Source of the DNA: Phaeoceros laevis | Taxonomy: Eukaryota > Anthocerotophyta > Anthocerotopsida > Notothyladales | NCBI GenBank assembly: GCA_049999765.1 | Contig: JBNGIQ010009169.1 | Location: 52,106 to 116,105, forward strand | Reading direction: 5' to 3' | Length of the DNA stretch: 64,000 bases | Shown here: positions 63,284 through 64,000 of the stretch, piece after piece | Layout of the letters: each line of letters starts with the position of its first letter | Numbering within the stretch: position 1 is the stretch's first letter | The notes under the pieces: model-generated | Database searches by the model: none | Told to the model about the DNA's origin: nothing | What the model saw: only the letters and a program-made list of their open reading frames with translations | Program-made: the position numbers and the translations under genes

Positions 63284-64000
63284 CACAGCAGTTGTCTACT
63301 CTACAAGAAGGCTTTGTCATTGCATAAGTATTGAGAATTCCAAGCAGGTTGTATGTGCTTGGGTAGGTACATGTGAGTGTTGCACAGAACAAGCTCTAGT
63401 AGCATATAATGGAAATGACAATGCTTGCAACCTCCAAAGCCGATTCTAAGGTGCTTCCAATCCCATGTGTTTCAATTCTTATCATGTGAGCCTAGGCAAG
63501 AGTCCACAAAGTTAGATATGCACCATAAACTTTCATTATGTGAGGGCACAAATTGAATGCTCCAATTGATAAGCACATACTTCCACATTATGCCACAGCA
63601 CAAATTGAATGCTCCTAGATAAGCTCCATCCATAGCACAGATTCTACAAAATACTAATGAAGATGATCACTTTATAATAATAATAATATGATATTTAACG
63701 TCGCCATAGGCGTAGTACTTGTTGAGCAAACTCACTTGAACTCAGCGAGAATGTTTCAAAAAACAATGTTGTCCCGTGGTGTGCACTGCCAACCACACAT
63801 GTGAGTGGCCTCATAAGGGCAGAACCTGTTAGTCTACCTCGTATGCGACTTGAGTTTCCAAGAGTGCTGAACATTTGCCGGAGCTCCCTTAGCGCGACGA
63901 TGGCAGCAGCAGGTGCGTTGATGATTGTGCTGGCATTCATACTTGTAGTATTTCTGTAATCAAAACCTGGACAGCAGCACTCACGCGCTCACACCCCAAG
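63284..64000. other. AT-rich intergenic DNA to the right edge
   Basis: A minor direct repeat (GCACAAATTGAATGCTCC at about 63547 and 63599) is present. A minus-strand open frame at 63695-63940 has no recognisable content. No gene supported. Confidence 0.4.

Overview
The window is nuclear DNA of a land plant. It holds spliced genes with GT-AG introns of mostly 75-130 bp, plant-only protein families (PLATZ, telobox-Myb TRF-like, PLS-type PPR, viroplasmin-RNase H, CYP85-clan P450) and a plant-type U1 snRNA gene. A microbial-type terpene synthase (MTPSL), a family confined among plants to seed-free lineages, together with many long PPR proteins and compact introns, suggests a seed-free vascular plant. 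A small-genome lycophyte such as Selaginella is my best guess; this is inference, not proof.

Layout. 0-7 kb: an LRR receptor N-terminus (-) running off the left edge, a PHD/telobox-Myb protein (+), scrambled FtsHi5-like exons, and a PLATZ factor (-). 8-17 kb: a locally duplicated region with three paralogous coiled-coil ORFs, one intact four-exon gene of unknown function, a truncated copy of it, and a broken LRR gene. 17-21 kb: a nine-exon amidase preceded by a fasciclin (FAS1) module; the two can be joined in frame by a canonical 106-bp intron. 22-30 kb: U1 snRNA, a 1155-aa PPR gene, a GDSL-esterase relic and a 740-aa PPR gene with a PDF-like N-terminal motif. 31-36 kb: a ten-exon alpha/beta-hydrolase and a damaged PB1-like/CCCH zinc-finger gene that seems to carry an internal inversion. 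38-42 kb: a viroplasmin-RNase H gene with a partial tandem copy lacking one catalytic Asp, divergent from a LYR-motif gene. 43-50 kb: two tandem ten-exon P450 genes duplicated together with their flanks. 51-57 kb: decayed genes, including a PPR-DYW pseudogene holding a 247-bp poly(A)-tailed insertion with target-site duplication. 57-62 kb: a three-exon F420-type NADP oxidoreductase and the MTPSL gene. 62-64 kb: a Pol III-type repeat and tandem repeats.

Genes are not organised by function as in an operon. The two P450s and the MTPSL could take part in specialised (terpenoid) metabolism, but they lie 11 kb apart across pseudogene-rich DNA and no cluster can be claimed. The two intact PPR genes fit the large organelle RNA-processing repertoire of such plants. 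Exon boundaries were read by eye from splice consensus and phase; every multi-exon model given as intact keeps phase across all junctions.
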